Shown: positions 39,485-51,255, counted from the stretch's first letter. The stretch is 64,000 nucleotides of DNA from Torulaspora globosa (GCF_014133895.1 NC_050729.1:248001-312000), one strand, 5' to 3'. The notes: a model not told the origin generated them from the letters alone. A program made the numbers and translations.

Positions 39485-41335
39485 ATGGACGAGGAGAATC
39501 CAGTCATTGTCGGGGTTTGTTTGGTTGATTTCCATCATACAAGAGGACCGGAAACTGAATACTGGTGTAGCTCGCCAGAGGGTGCGGACGAGTCGACTCT
39601 GTGGCCTAACTTGCCGTTCCAGGCTCTTCCTGACGGCTCGCATTCTTTCCAGGAGACGTTTACGTATTTTACGCTGCTGTTCAATGAAAAGAAGAGATGC
39701 AGTCCCGAAAATGGGGCTTGTGAGTTGCCAGAAGATGAATTGGAAGATTACACGACCTATTTTGCTATTTCATGCTCGAGACAAATTCGTAGCGACGACT
39801 TGATTCAGAAAGATGATGATATTACGAGATCAACAGTCCAGAAGGCAATCGTGGTCATTTCAAGACAACCCATATTCGGTCAGATAAAGGATAAACTCAG
39901 CTTGGTGACCAACGCATTCTTTCTTCAGCGAGATTTTTCCGATAGGAGCATAATAAGTTCGCTTCACGAGAATTTGGTGTCTATGTTCAGGAACCTGCCC
40001 AATAACCCTCAGGACGGGCAACTTTACGTCGGCCTGTCATTGCGTAAGATCATTTTTGATTTTGGGAAAGACGTTCTGGTACTGCTGAAGGCTATGTTAC
40101 TGGAGAAACAGATTATATTCTACGGTAACAACGTTGAAGCGCTGTGCAACCTGCAGTTTGGACTTATAAGCCTCATACCGAACCTGCTATCAAGTCTTCA
40201 AAGTAGCGGCAGCCCGCAATTACTGGCATCTCGAGAAGCCCTCTGCGTGGCAGATTCGTTCAAATCCAGTGATCGACAGTCGGTCCTGAAGTTTATAGGG
40301 TTTCCATTACGAATATTCGAGAAAGGGGGTCTATTCTCTCCCTATACGCCATTGCAACAGATGGATGACATCAAATCAAAACATACGCAATTCTTTGTCA
40401 TGGGCAGTTCCAATTCGCTGCTTGTCGAGCAAAAAACGGAACTGTGCCATCTTTTCGTGGACGTCGACGCCTGCACGTTAGAAATCATTGATAAATCATT
40501 GCATCCCATTCTACATTTGACATCTCATGATAAAAGGTGGATTGATTCGATTCATGCGCTGGTTTCGCAAAGCTGGAATCAGAATGATCTCTATACTCCA
40601 AAGAACTCGCAGTTCGAAGGAAGCGAAGACTTTATACGCTGGCAATTCGAAGAATATTTAACTGGGATGCTTTCAAGTGCGAAATTGAGTGAGTATCTGG
40701 CCACCTATTCGGACGATAGTATGGCTGTGCAGTCGATACCCGAAGAACTGGTACGGTCTAACCCCATGCAGCCGTTTAATAGCGCCTGGGTATCCAAGTG
40801 GACCCAAACCAAGAATTATGGCTTGTTCCGAAATTACACAGACGACAGGATATTTGATGTCTTTTCTCCAAAGCATCCATACAGCGGTCCTGATACTATC
40901 ACAATTTTGCAGCAGAAGTTAGCCGCGACATTCCAGAATTTCAAGAAGAGTGGTCTAGATGTTAATAAGGACAGTGATGCTCAAGGCACTAAGCAACGAT
41001 CTGATTCATTACTAGAATCGGTTAACAAGGAAACTTTGAAGGGGCCTGGTGCTGGAGACAAGGACCAAAATTTTTGGTCGTCATGGAAAGATTACTTTAA
41101 CACAAAGAGAAAGGTTAAGAAAAAGGAGGAGGACGTTGTGAAGGCTACTCAACACCTAAATAATGGCAATTCAACTGTAGAAGCCATCGGAAGTGCATTG
41201 GTTGGCTTGGGTTTGCACTATAACAGTGCACAGGAGGAGGAGTATGATTATGATACTGAAGATAGCGACTTCGAGAAGTCGCGTAAGGACAGCAGTATAA
41301 GCATTAACCCTGGCGGTAATGATCACCCGGCGTGA
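39485..41335 (+). CDS. AVL9: DENN-related exocytic transport protein Avl9
   Basis: Avl9 acts in exocytic transport from the Golgi and has a DENN/longin-type architecture. The ATG at 39485 gives M-D-E-E-N-P-V-I-V-G-V-C-L-V-D-F-H-H-T-R-G-P-E, the conserved N-terminal longin-like strand, and 616 residues in total. That is shorter than the 764-residue S. cerevisiae protein, with the missing length mostly in the low-complexity C-terminal part. The central DENN region includes L-V-L-L-K-A-M-L-L-E-K-Q-I-I-F-Y-G-N-N-V. The tail is acidic (E-E-E-Y-D-Y-D-T-E-D-S). An upstream in-frame extension without ATG to 39431 is not used. Confidence 0.92.
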   Translation: MDEENPVIVGVCLVDFHHTRGPETEYWCSSPEGADESTLWPNLPFQALPDGSHSFQETFTYFTLLFNEKKRCSPENGACELPEDELEDYTTYFAISCSRQIRSDDLIQKDDDITRSTVQKAIVVISRQPIFGQIKDKLSLVTNAFFLQRDFSDRSIISSLHENLVSMFRNLPNNPQDGQLYVGLSLRKIIFDFGKDVLVLLKAMLLEKQIIFYGNNVEALCNLQFGLISLIPNLLSSLQSSGSPQLLASREALCVADSFKSSDRQSVLKFIGFPLRIFEKGGLFSPYTPLQQMDDIKSKHTQFFVMGSSNSLLVEQKTELCHLFVDVDACTLEIIDKSLHPILHLTSHDKRWIDSIHALVSQSWNQNDLYTPKNSQFEGSEDFIRWQFEEYLTGMLSSAKLSEYLATYSDDSMAVQSIPEELVRSNPMQPFNSAWVSKWTQTKNYGLFRNYTDDRIFDVFSPKHPYSGPDTITILQQKLAATFQNFKKSGLDVNKDSDAQGTKQRSDSLLESVNKETLKGPGAGDKDQNFWSSWKDYFNTKRKVKKKEEDVVKATQHLNNGNSTVEAIGSALVGLGLHYNSAQEEEYDYDTEDSDFEKSRKDSSISINPGGNDHPA

Positions 41336-42119
41336 TAAACTGGATGATAAATAGGGATGGTCCTTTTTATCGATGACTTGGCGACAAGTTCGGTCCCAGG
41401 CGTTTGTTATTGATGCCTGCCTAGCGTAGACTGGTGCTATCGTCGGTTAGTAACTAGGGATACGGGAAAAATGCTCTGTGTATATAGTAACCATTGTACA
41501 TCTGAACGCCTTCAAAAATCGCAGTTCATTTGCAATTAACATCACGTCTCGTCCACACTTCGTCGACCTTACTGGTGCAGTGTACTGCGTTGCTCCATTT
41601 ATAGCCGTTTGTTCCTGTATTATCGCAATCCACCATGTCCGTGTCCATGTCTATAAGAATCGCTAGCATGTGCCAAGGCAAATAATGACATTTTACAGAG
41701 TATATCGCTTAAATATGACATTTTTGGTTCTTGTTCAAAATGAGCTTTAGTTCGCACGCAGGCCGCCAGTAAATCCTGCCAATTATTTGGTGGTGCGACA
41801 AATATTAATGAGTATGAATCACCTCCGTTGGTCTTCTTCTCTTCCTCTTGGGTATACAAGGATATTCGGTATCAGTCCCTAGCGAATTCTATCTGAATAT
41901 TTGTGATCTATTAAAGTGCCATCATTTTGTAAGATTATGATATCTCATGCCGATTGTTGATTCCGCAAAGAGTTGCCACCATCAAAACATCGTCCTTAAT
42001 TCTTTGCCACTCAAGAGTCATTAAGCACTGAAGTTTAGATCAGATGGAGAAGAGCTGGTTGTTGAATCTTGTTGTCACGAATCCGTTTTATTATGAGCTC
42101 CATCTTTGGCTGTCGTAGC
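41336..42119. other. Convergent intergenic region AVL9-RGP1, no supported gene
   Basis: This 784-bp interval lies between two stop codons. It contains a 79-codon frame on the minus strand (41859..41620) that begins with TTG and has only internal ATGs, and a TACTAAC sequence on the minus strand (41450-41444) downstream of it. I found no consensus donor to make a spliced gene. Nothing else stands out. Confidence 0.45.
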
Positions 42120-44036
42120 TTACCAACCGCCGAAAGTATGAGCGGTGGGCAGAATGATAAGAGGTATGTGACATAAGAAACTTTCACCTTCTATAGTCTC
42201 TTTCGCATGTAATAAAGTCCCCTTGGCATCTTCATAGAATCGTTCCAAATAAGTCTCTGATCTTGGGATAAGGACGAATCTCAATGTGAGCATCCATTTG
42301 AACTGAAAAATATCAGTCTTGAACTGACTCGGTACTTGATGCGTCGGGTTTCGTGGGATTAGTAGCTTCAACGGAACTCGCCTACATTCGTCGAAGCAAA
42401 TTGTGCGGCACTCATATATTTGATGACCCCGTGGTTTGGTCAAGGCGTTGGCGTCCGCAGCGTAGTTTCGATTAATTAGTTCATATGACTCAAGCGATAC
42501 ATTCACAGCACTAACCTTATGCATTGAAGATAAGCTCGAGTCCAGCTCTAGGACGAGATCAATATCCTGCGAAGTTGTGAAAAAAGGTTTCGACAGAAGT
42601 AACTTTGTAATTGGCTGTCCATTCCAATTTATTTGATAAGATTTTTGCAAATTGGTCAACTGTGGAATTTCATCAGATTTGGAGTTCACTTCAGGTCCAG
42701 TTTCTCCCTTGCCAAACAAGGAAACCAATCGGGAAACGTTATTCTGCACTAGCTCGGCTCGTTTGCTTATGTAGTGCCGTAGACTTTCATCAGATTGATC
42801 GTTAAAACTATTCGATAGCTCATCACTGGCGCCTTTGTCCTCCCCGAACTGCTTTTCGATCTGGGAATCGACTAGATCATCTATATTTTCAAAACCATCT
42901 TCGTTTGATTCTACCAAACTGACGAAATTTCGTATGGCTCCTCCCGTATCATTATTCTTTGCTTGAGTCGTCATAAACGTGGAAGATCTTCGGCTGATGT
43001 GACCTAGAGATGTGGTAGAGGACCTCTTTTGTGCGTGCGGCTTCTGCTTTATTTCCTTAACATCTGCTGGTTCAAATATCGATGGCGGGTGATCTAGGCT
43101 CGAAGTGAGTTGGCAGCCTGAACTGCTGATATAAGGCGCCAAAGTAATCGGTACCCGGATGACATGCTGTTTAATTTCTCCGTGGATTAACCGACTCACG
43201 CCGAATTCAAGATTATAGGAAACTGCGAAGTTCTTGGAAATATTATAGGATGGCGCCAGATCTCGAGGTAGGCAGGCAGACTTGAACCTATATGATTTCA
43301 TTTTCCCAGGTTCTAAAGTTATCTCTGAAAATAATAGTGTTTGAGGGATGAGAAAAATTGGTACGCTGCCATATTCTACGCCGCCAGCCATATGGCCCAA
43401 GGCAAATACTGCATTCCCTTCACCGCTTAACCCTGCATGTTCATCAACCACGGAGCCGGTTCCAACGGCCAACGGGTTATGTTTGGAATTGTAGTACTTT
43501 GCCAAAGAGCTATCTGATCCGTTGAAAGCAGAGACATCCGATCCATTTTCCTGCTTTAACACATCGCTGATTCCAACCATCTTTGAGCCCACATTCTTCA
43601 TCTTGGACTCGTCTATAATCTCTGGATCGAACTGGAAAACACCGCTTATTTGACAATAGCCAGACATGAGCTCCAGCGGTTTATGGAACTGCAGCTGCTT
43701 TGAGATGAGCTCCTGCAGTCGTTCGTCGACCTCTTTCTCGGCCTGCGACACATCCCCGTCCTCTTGCTGACCTCCCTTGAACGCATCCAGCAGTGATTTC
43801 ATTGACCAAGTAGCTTTTTGTTCCTCTCGGAGGCTATCCGGCTCACTCGTCTGGATTTTCTGGTGCAGCTTCTTGATACCATTCTTGAGACTTGTCAATT
43901 CATCCTGTGTTCCCAGATGTTTAATTCTGACTACCAAAGAAATAGGCTCTCCAGCGTAATAAGGGTTCGACTCATGAATAATCTCTAGTCGCAAGTTGTC
44001 CGTGATTAAAAACGAGTCAATTCTTCGACCATGCAT
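42120..44036 (-). CDS. RGP1: Ric1-Rgp1 GEF subunit Rgp1
   Basis: Rgp1 partners with Ric1 as the guanine-nucleotide exchange factor for the Rab Ypt6 at the Golgi. The 638-residue protein (663 in S. cerevisiae) has the arrestin-like N-terminal strand L-R-L-E-I-I-H-E-S-N-P-Y-Y-A-G-E-P-I-S-L-V-V-R-I and later beta-rich segments. A Ser/Asp-rich disordered insert lies at about 320-460. The ATG at 44036 fits. It lies next to a tRNA gene and divergent from YCF1, in the order expected from YDR137W-YDR135C. Confidence 0.88.
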   Translation of the reverse strand: MHGRRIDSFLITDNLRLEIIHESNPYYAGEPISLVVRIKHLGTQDELTSLKNGIKKLHQKIQTSEPDSLREEQKATWSMKSLLDAFKGGQQEDGDVSQAEKEVDERLQELISKQLQFHKPLELMSGYCQISGVFQFDPEIIDESKMKNVGSKMVGISDVLKQENGSDVSAFNGSDSSLAKYYNSKHNPLAVGTGSVVDEHAGLSGEGNAVFALGHMAGGVEYGSVPIFLIPQTLLFSEITLEPGKMKSYRFKSACLPRDLAPSYNISKNFAVSYNLEFGVSRLIHGEIKQHVIRVPITLAPYISSSGCQLTSSLDHPPSIFEPADVKEIKQKPHAQKRSSTTSLGHISRRSSTFMTTQAKNNDTGGAIRNFVSLVESNEDGFENIDDLVDSQIEKQFGEDKGASDELSNSFNDQSDESLRHYISKRAELVQNNVSRLVSLFGKGETGPEVNSKSDEIPQLTNLQKSYQINWNGQPITKLLLSKPFFTTSQDIDLVLELDSSLSSMHKVSAVNVSLESYELINRNYAADANALTKPRGHQIYECRTICFDECRRVPLKLLIPRNPTHQVPSQFKTDIFQFKWMLTLRFVLIPRSETYLERFYEDAKGTLLHAKETIEGESFLCHIPLIILPTAHTFGGW

Positions 44037-44155
44037 TTCACCACGTTCTGGGCCAAATCCCCTTCACGACCAACAGATTCCGCCGATCGGAGAGGCTTAC
44101 ACAGCTTCTATAGCTACTCGGAAGCTTGGTACTGGTTATTATTATTGAGATGTTG

Positions 44156-44163
44156 AAAAAAAA
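44156..44163 (-). terminator. RNA polymerase III terminator of tRNA-Arg
   Basis: Eight consecutive T residues on the minus strand begin 6 nt past the 3' end of the tRNA gene, which is sufficient for polymerase III termination. Confidence 0.85.
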
Positions 44164-44168
44164 TTAAT

Positions 44169-44241
44169 CTTCCCCGCCAGGACTCGAACCTGGAATCTTC
44201 TGGTTCGTAGCCAGACGCCGTGACCATTGGGCCACGAGGAA
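44169..44241 (-). tRNA. tRNA-Arg (anticodon ACG)
   Basis: The minus strand folds as a 73-nt tRNA without an intron. The acceptor stem is TTCCTCG paired with CGGGGAA and a G discriminator. The anticodon loop is flanked by CTGG/CCAG and reads C-T-ACG-A-A, giving anticodon ACG (read as inosine-CG), decoding CGU/CGC/CGA arginine codons. The T-arm contains GGTTCGAGTCC, which also serves as the B box. The sequence is nearly identical to S. cerevisiae tR(ACG). Confidence 0.97.
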
Positions 44242-44430
44242 CAAGATTTTGTGAAAGTGAAGGTAAAAAAAGGTTTATAAGCAGTGGTCTAGGCTTCTTC
44301 AAATGCATACAAAGAGGCAATGCTGATATCAATGCAACCCACCGCGTAACCTGGTGCTGAAGGTTATGGGGAGAAGCAGCTTTTCAAAGGCTATTTAATA
44401 CCCGAAGATTCATGCTAATTTTTCATGATC

Positions 44431-44437
44431 TTAGTAA
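44431..44437 (+). promoter_or_regulatory. Yap1 response element upstream of YCF1
   Basis: TTAGTAA (TTACTAA on the other strand) is the preferred Yap1 site. It lies about 115 bp upstream of the YCF1 ATG. YCF1 is an established Yap1 target in S. cerevisiae, so regulation by oxidative and cadmium stress is a reasonable inference. Confidence 0.65.
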
Positions 44438-44469
44438 TAACGTTTCCTCGACCGTGACAATCTTGTGCT

Positions 44470-44476
44470 TATATAA
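44470..44476 (+). promoter_or_regulatory. TATA box of YCF1
   Basis: TATATAA lies about 75 bp upstream of the YCF1 ATG and about 35 bp downstream of the Yap1 site, a normal arrangement for a stress-inducible yeast promoter. Confidence 0.6.
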
Positions 44477-44549
44477 GAGACGAGGGAGAAAAAGACATCG
44501 ACAGGTCGATTACAGATATTAAGCTCAGGTGGTCCTTGTGAAAGCTAGT

Positions 44550-47500
44550 ATGGACGAGTCTTTGCCATTGGAGGGCTGGATTTGTAAGCTTTGTAAATCG
44601 CCAGAAGGTTTTGGACCCATCACATTTTATGGCGATTTGAGCCGATGCTTCATTGATGGAGTTGTTCTGAATGGTGCTGCCTTGTTTGGATTTGTGTTTG
44701 GTTTGACTAATCTGGCCAAGCTCTGTCGAAAGAAGCATCCCGGTTGGAAATATAGAACAGACTGGATTCTTGTGTCGAGACTATCATTGGTGGTCCTCCA
44801 GTTCGTTTTCCTTGTTTTGGCCGCTTTCAAGTCATTTAGACTCGAAGAGAATGATGTAGCAGCTCGCAGTCAATATTTTCTGACTCTCATCTCCCTATTG
44901 GTTGCGTTTGCATTACATTACGTGGAATACTACAGGTGCAAAGTTTCCAATACTGTTCTACTGTTCTACTGGCTATGGTTAACAATTGGATATTCTAGCA
45001 AGACGATAAACTTTCTCATTCGGCACTCTTATGAGGGCGTTTGGCCGTTGGGTCACGGCATGTTTGTGTTGGCGTTATTTCAGAGTATCAATGCGTTCCT
45101 GGTGTTGCTGCTAGAAGCTCTGCCAAGGAAGCACCTCATGCCTTATCAAGTTATTAGTGAACGAGTTTCCCGCAGAAAGGAGAATCCGTATGACTCCGCT
45201 AACGTGTTCTCAAGAATCTCGTTTTCATGGATGACAGATCTCATGAGGACTGGATACCAGAAATACTTGGTAGAGACGGATCTTTACAAACTTCCGGAAA
45301 GTTTCGGTAGTGCTGAGCTGTCGGAGAAATTTGTAAATAACTGGCAGGATCAGGTAAAATGTAGATCCAAGCCATCGTTGACTTGGACTCTGTGGGTCAC
45401 TTTCCGCTCGAAATTGCTGGTTGCTGCCATTTTTAAAGTTGGGTTCGATATATTAGCGTTTACGCAACCACAATTGCTAAGAATCTTGATCAAATTTGTC
45501 ACTGACTACAACGAAGAGAGAAAGCAAGCAGGGTCATCGTTGGCACAAGGTTTCGACGTGATTGGCAAACATGTCCAGAAATTGCCAATTGTAAGAGGGT
45601 TCATGATTTCAATTGCCATGTTTGCAGTTAGTTTCATCCAAACTTCTATTTTGCACCAATATTTCCTCAATTCATTCAACAGTGGTATGAACATCAAGAG
45701 TGCGTTGACCTCTGTTATTTATAAAAAGGCCTTGGTTTTGTCGAACGAAGCAGCAGATACGTCATCGACCGGCGATATAGTGAATTTGATGAGTGTCGAC
45801 GTTCAAAGACTGCAGGATTTGACGCAATGGTGTCATTTAATTTGGTCAGGTCCATTCCAAATCTTGTTATGCCTTATCTCCCTTTACAAACTTCTAGGCA
45901 GATCAATGTGGGTTGGTGTAATTATCCTATTGATTATGATGCCATTGAATTCCCTGCTCATGAGAATTCAGAAAAAACTACAAAAGATTCAAATGAAAAA
46001 TAAGGATGAGAGGACGAGACTCATCAGCGAGATACTCAACAATATTAAGTCCTTGAAACTGTACTCTTGGGAAGCTCCTTACAAGAAAAAACTTGAACAT
46101 GTTAGGAATGATAAAGAACTGAAGAACTTAACCAAGATGGGTGTGTACATGGCTATGACAATGTTCCAGTTCAACATTGTGCCCTTCTTAGTATCATGTT
46201 CAACCTTTGCCGTGTTCGTTTTCACCGAGAAGAGACCCTTGACAACTGACCTCGTTTTCCCAGCTTTGACTCTGTTTAACCTGTTGTCGTTCCCACTAAA
46301 CGTCGTTCCTATGGTTTTGACCGCTTTCATCGAAGCGTCAGTCTCGATCACAAGATTAACGGCATTCCTGATGAACGAGGAGCTGCAAAAGGACGCTGTG
46401 CACCATTTGCCCAAGGTGGGCAACGCAAATGAAGTAGCCATTAAACTATCTGACGACGCTACTTTCCTATGGAAACGTAAGCCTGAGTACAGGGTCGCGT
46501 TGAAGAACATCAATTTGGAGGTCAAGAAAGGTGAATTGGCCTGTGTTGTTGGTAAGGTTGGTAGTGGTAAAAGTGCCTTGATTCAGAGTCTCTTGGGTGA
46601 CCTTTATCGAGTAAAAGGTTCTGCTGCCGTCCATGGTAGGATTGCCTATGTTAGTCAAGTTCCTTGGATCATGAACGGAACTGTTAAGGAAAATATTCTC
46701 TTCGGTCATAAATATGACCCTCATTTCTACGATTTGACAATCAAAGCCTGCGCGCTGACGATTGACCTTGATATTTTGCCTGATGGTGATGAGACTATGG
46801 TCGGTGAAAAGGGTATCTCTCTTTCTGGTGGTCAAAAAGCTCGTCTCTCTCTTGCCAGAGCCACCTATGCAAGAGCAGATACTTATTTGTTGGATGATCC
46901 CCTCGCTGCGGTTGATGAACACGTTTCAAAGCATTTGATTGAACACATCTTGGGTCCTAACGGCCTGTTGAAGAGCAAAACTAAATTGTTGACTACCAAC
47001 AAAATATCAGTTCTAGCAGTTGCGGATTCCGTCACACTAATTGAAAATGGTGAAATAATTCAACATGGCTCATATGATGATGTTTCAAATGATCTCGATA
47101 CACCATTAGCGAAACTAGTTAAGGAATTCGGAAAGAAGAATACGTCTGACGATGTGTCGAAAACCTCTAGTTCTGTGAGCGTACCTAGTGTGCCAGTGAA
47201 GGAAGAGCTTGAAGGATTACAGAAAGTCAATAATATTAATTTCGATTCAGACTCCGCTGAAAGTTTGAGGAGGGCCAGTGATGCGACTTTAGTTAGTATA
47301 GATTTTGATGACGACGAGAACTCGGCTACCAGGGAACATAGAGAGCAAGGAAAAGTGAAATGGGAAATCTACTGGGAATATGCGAAAGCTTGTAACCCAA
47401 GAAACGTGTTTATATTTCTGTTCTTCATTGTCCTGTCGATGTTCCTCTCAGTTATGGGAAATGTCTGGTTGAAGCATTGGTCTGAGGTCAATTCAAGATA

Positions 47501-49097
47501 TGGAAGTAATCCGCATATTGGCCGTTACCTGGGCATCTATCTTGCGCTTGGTGTCAGCTCGGCTTTATCGACTTTGATTCAAACGGTTGTTCTCTGGGTT
47601 TTCTGCACTATTCGTGGTTCCCGTCATTTACACGCGGTAATGACCAACTCGGTGCTGAGGGCACCAATGATCTTTTTTGAGACAACGCCAATAGGCCGCA
47701 TCTTGAATAGGTTTTCGAATGACATCTACAAGGTGGATGAGCTTCTCGGAAGAACGTTTTCTCAATTTTTCGTTAATGTCACTAAAGTTTCCTTCACTAT
47801 CATAGTAATCTGTTTCACTACCTGGCAATTTACCTTCATTATATTACCAATGAGCTGGCTCTACCTCTATTATCAACAGTATTACTTGAGGACATCAAGA
47901 GAACTCCGTCGTCTGGATTCAGTGACCAAGTCACCTATCTATGCACATTTCCAAGAAAGTTTAGGAGGATTATCCACTATCCGTGGCTATAATCAGCAGA
48001 AGAGATTCGTTCATATAAACCAGTCTCGCATTGATAACAATATGAGTGCATTTTACCCTTCTGTGAACGCTAACCGTTGGTTGGCGTTCAGATTAGAATT
48101 TATTGGAACGATAATTATTTTCGGTGCTGCATCTTTGTCTATTTTAAGGTTAAAACAGGGTACGTTGACCCCAGGTATGATTGGCTTATCATTAAGTTAC
48201 GCTTTGCAGATTACCCAATCACTAAACTGGATTGTTAGAATGACCGTCGAAGTGGAGACCAATATTGTGTCCGTTGAGAGAATCAAGGAATACTCGGAGA
48301 TCAAGAGCGAGGCACCACTAATGATTGAAGGTCACAGACCCCCTGAAGAATGGCCTGATAAAGGAGATATCAAGTTCGAGCACTATTCGACAAGGTACAG
48401 ACCGGAGATGAACTTGGTACTGAAGGATATCAATTTACATATCAAACCTCGTGAGAAGATTGGTATTGTTGGAAGAACAGGTGCAGGTAAGTCATCATTG
48501 ACGCTTTCATTGTTCAGAATGATCGAAGCGGCCGAAGGCCGCATAGTCATTGATGGCATCGCAATCAATGAGATCGGCCTGTTTGATTTGAGACACAAAC
48601 TTTCAATTATTCCTCAGGACAGTCAAGTTTTCGAGGGTACAATTCGAGAGAACATCGATCCCACGAACCAGTATACGGACGAACAAATCTGGAGAGTGCT
48701 TGAATTGTCACACTTAAAGGACCATGTTTTGAGCATGAGTAAAGATGGCCTGATGACTAACTTAAACGAGGGCGGAAGTAATTTCAGTGTTGGACAAAGG
48801 CAGCTCATGTGTTTGGCTCGAGCACTACTAATACCTTCGAAAGTCTTAGTCCTCGACGAAGCCACTGCGGCTGTGGATGTTGAAACCGATAAGCTAATTC
48901 AACAAACAATCCGTACGGCTTTTAAAGACAGGACAATCCTAACGATTGCCCACAGATTGAATACAATCATGGACAGTGACCGAATTCTGGTGTTGGATGC
49001 TGGAAGGGTTTGTGAATTTGATACTCCAGCAAAACTGCTGGAGAACCGAGAATCATTGTTTTTCTCGTTATGTAATGAGGCTGGTTTAACCAATCAA
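44550..49097 (+). CDS. YCF1: Vacuolar glutathione S-conjugate ABC transporter Ycf1
   Basis: Ycf1 is an ABCC transporter that pumps glutathione conjugates and cadmium-glutathione into the vacuole. From the ATG at 44550 it has 1516 codons including the stop, the expected size. An N-terminal TMD0 with the W-I-C-K-L-C start and L0 linker precede two TMD-NBD halves. NBD1 has Walker A G-K-V-G-S-G-K-S at about 668 and Walker B L-L-D-D-P, where Asp replaces the catalytic Glu as usual in this family. NBD2 has G-R-T-G-A-G-K-S at about 1308, S-V-G-Q-R-Q and L-D-E-A-T. The regulatory R-R-A-S-D-A-T linker (Ser910) matches the phosphorylated region around S. cerevisiae Ser908. The frame continues upstream to a GTG at 44529, which I do not use. 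Confidence 0.97.
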
Positions 49098-49261
49098 TAG
49101 ATGTTTATACTATAATCAGCCTTCAAGATTTTCTGACATCATATTTCTTCTGCAAAATATACGGTGACCTTGTTCGAAGTAAACTTTATGTTTTGTTGAC
49201 GAGATTTACAAAGAGTACGTAGATAATTAAGATAAACCACAAAGTAAACAAGAAAAAATCA

Positions 49262-50566
49262 CTATTGAAACTCATTGGCATAATGAATCGCCTGGTTACC
49301 ATAGTTCGTGATTGTGTCGTTGGCAGCGTCCCGAGCAGCCTTCAAGCTTGCATTTGAATTAACATTTGAATTTGCGTTTCCATTCCTGCTGCCGTTCAAC
49401 GGCCGAGTAGAGCCATTCGCTCTAGCTTGTGCTTGAGCGGTGGCAGCCGCCTGAGCGGCAGCGGCAGTGGCTGCTGCCACCTGGTCATCGAACGTAGCAG
49501 AGGTGTCGATCTGACCGTCGCCACCGCCGATCTTGTGGAAGTCCAAAATCTCGGAGTACATCATCACGCGCCAAGTGTCCACTGGCAGATCTGCGTCGTT
49601 GAAATGCCAATCGAACTTAGCGTCTGCCACTGGTTCATCAGTCGGATCATGGTATGGTGCCAGATATGGGTGTACCAGGGCATCTGCTGCAGTGATTCTC
49701 TTCTTTGGATCGAAGACCAGCATTTTCTCCAATAGATCCACCGCATCCGGCTCCACAGTCTTGAACCGATCGTGGAAAGGAACCGGGTCCCTGTGAGGCA
49801 GCGAAGTGACAAACTTGAGCGTATTCTCGGAACAAATGGTATTGATAACGTCCTCTGGCGGTGAACCAAGCAAATCGGTAATGATAGAGAACTGATGCAC
49901 GTGATCCTTGCCTGGGAATAAAGGCTTACCTTCGGTCATCTCTGCAAAGATACAGCCTGCCGACCAGATGTCGACCTCTACGTCGTATTTCTGCCACGTC
50001 AACATGATCTCCGGCGCCCTGTAGTACCGTGTCGAGACATACCCAGTCATCTGAGGATCCTGAATCCTGGCGAGCCCAAAATCGCATATCTTTAGGTCAC
50101 AGTTTTCGTTTATCAAAATGTTGCTTGGCTTCAAATCCCTGTGGATCACCCCTGCCGAGTGAACATATTTCAATCCACGCAAAATCTGGTATAGGAAGTA
50201 CTGAACAAACTGTTTTTCCAAGGGCCTTGTCTGTAACAGCCGATGTAAATCAGTGCCCTGTAGCTCGGTGACAAAATAAATATCTTCCAACGGACTCAAG
50301 AATATGTCCTGCAGACAGATCAGGTTCTCGTGTCTTAGATGTTTCAACAGTTTCAACTCCCGATATGTCCTTTTTGCCAGCACTGCTGTCGAGAAGGGCT
50401 TCATGATTTTTTTGATCGCCACCGGCTGCTGAGCCAGAGTGTCCGTGGCCGAGCAAACGAGACCAAATGCCCCCATCCCGACGGGATTCAAATCCGTGTA
50501 ACGGTTTGTGATCTCGAACACCGTACCAAACACTTGTGTTCTGATAAACTCTTCATGTGTAGCCAT
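49262..50566 (-). CDS. HOG1: Osmostress MAP kinase Hog1
   Basis: Hog1 is the p38-type MAP kinase of the high-osmolarity glycerol pathway. The ATG at 50566 gives [11 protein letters not shown] and 434 residues (435 in S. cerevisiae). The ATP-binding Lys is K52, the catalytic Asp is D144 in H-R-D-L-K-P-S-N, and the activation loop has T174-G-Y176, all at the same positions as in S. cerevisiae. The common-docking and Pbs2-binding C-terminal region is followed by an Ala-rich tract and an Asn/Gly-rich tail that ends [11 protein letters not shown]. An in-frame upstream extension begins with TTG and is not used. Confidence 0.98.
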   Translation of the reverse strand: MATHEEFIRTQVFGTVFEITNRYTDLNPVGMGAFGLVCSATDTLAQQPVAIKKIMKPFSTAVLAKRTYRELKLLKHLRHENLICLQDIFLSPLEDIYFVTELQGTDLHRLLQTRPLEKQFVQYFLYQILRGLKYVHSAGVIHRDLKPSNILINENCDLKICDFGLARIQDPQMTGYVSTRYYRAPEIMLTWQKYDVEVDIWSAGCIFAEMTEGKPLFPGKDHVHQFSIITDLLGSPPEDVINTICSENTLKFVTSLPHRDPVPFHDRFKTVEPDAVDLLEKMLVFDPKKRITAADALVHPYLAPYHDPTDEPVADAKFDWHFNDADLPVDTWRVMMYSEILDFHKIGGGDGQIDTSATFDDQVAAATAAAAQAAATAQAQARANGSTRPLNGSRNGNANSNVNSNASLKAARDAANDTITNYGNQAIHYANEFQ

Positions 50567-51255
50567 CACCCAATTGAACTCCGTGAACAAAAAGAGTCAC
50601 ACTGCCCCGCTAACGCAACTTATCTCTCACGACCGAGCCTATCCAAACGGTTCTTCCCTACCTCTCTATCGTTCCGCTGTCTCGACCACACTCCAGGAAG
50701 GAGGTAAAGACGGCGCATTAGATTCTTCAAAGTGCGGGTAGCCTAGTATACGTCATATCTGCAAATCTTAAAAAAATAATCAAATCGATTTCTTACCGCC
50801 TCCCGGGCTCGAATGGACGCCAGACGTGACCAGCCTTTGTTTCCCTATTTCCATATTCGAATAAAGACTAAAAATAACACCTGGCCATGCGGGCCTAGAC
50901 CCGGACGAGAAATCTGGGATCCTGCGTCGCGTTTGGCCGCTGCGCGAGATCTCTGGGCGCCTCGCGCGGTAATTCGAGGTTTCCTTGCGATGGACCCGCG
51001 AGGTGGCGTGTCCCTCAGAACCCCCTGCGGAGGAGAGAAATTTTTGCATGTTGCTGGTTGTTTCGAGAGGAGGAGAAGAGAAAGGAAAGGGGGGTTTCAC
51101 AGGTCCGGTGGCAAAAGATTTCCTATATAAACGCGCAAGATGCAGGTTTGAGAGATTAGATTTTTCCTCCTGTTCCTATCATTTTTAATTCAGAAGAATC
51201 AAGAAATTAATCTTCTGTCATTCGCTTATTCCCTTTCGAACAAACTCAATTAGAA
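50567..51255. other. Divergent promoter region HOG1-CCW12
   Basis: This 689-bp region holds both promoters and a GC-rich stretch at about 50880-51030. A STRE-like CCCCT occurs near 51021-51026 and an A/G-rich tract near 51065-51095. Frames of around 100 codons on both strands look like chance openings. S. cerevisiae has only dubious ORFs (YLR111W, YLR112W) here. Confidence 0.5.
51124..51131 (+). promoter_or_regulatory. TATA box of CCW12
   Basis: TATATAAA lies 125 bp upstream of the CCW12 ATG and is followed by a pyrimidine-rich, then A-rich leader, the typical layout of a highly expressed yeast gene. Confidence 0.65.

Noticed and set aside
41620..41859. 79-codon minus-strand frame with a Gly/His-rich end, plus a TACTAAC sequence downstream at 41450-41444
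   Set aside because: The frame begins with TTG after an in-frame stop, no consensus donor was found to link it to the branch-box sequence, and the would-be second exon runs antisense into AVL9.
50797..50820. tRNA-like B-box sequence (ATTCGAGCC on the minus strand)
   Set aside because: No matching acceptor stem or anticodon arm could be found at the required distance.
50780..51130. Overlapping frames of about 105 codons on both strands upstream of CCW12
   Set aside because: They cover the TATA box and GC-rich promoter DNA; the matching S. cerevisiae ORFs are considered dubious.
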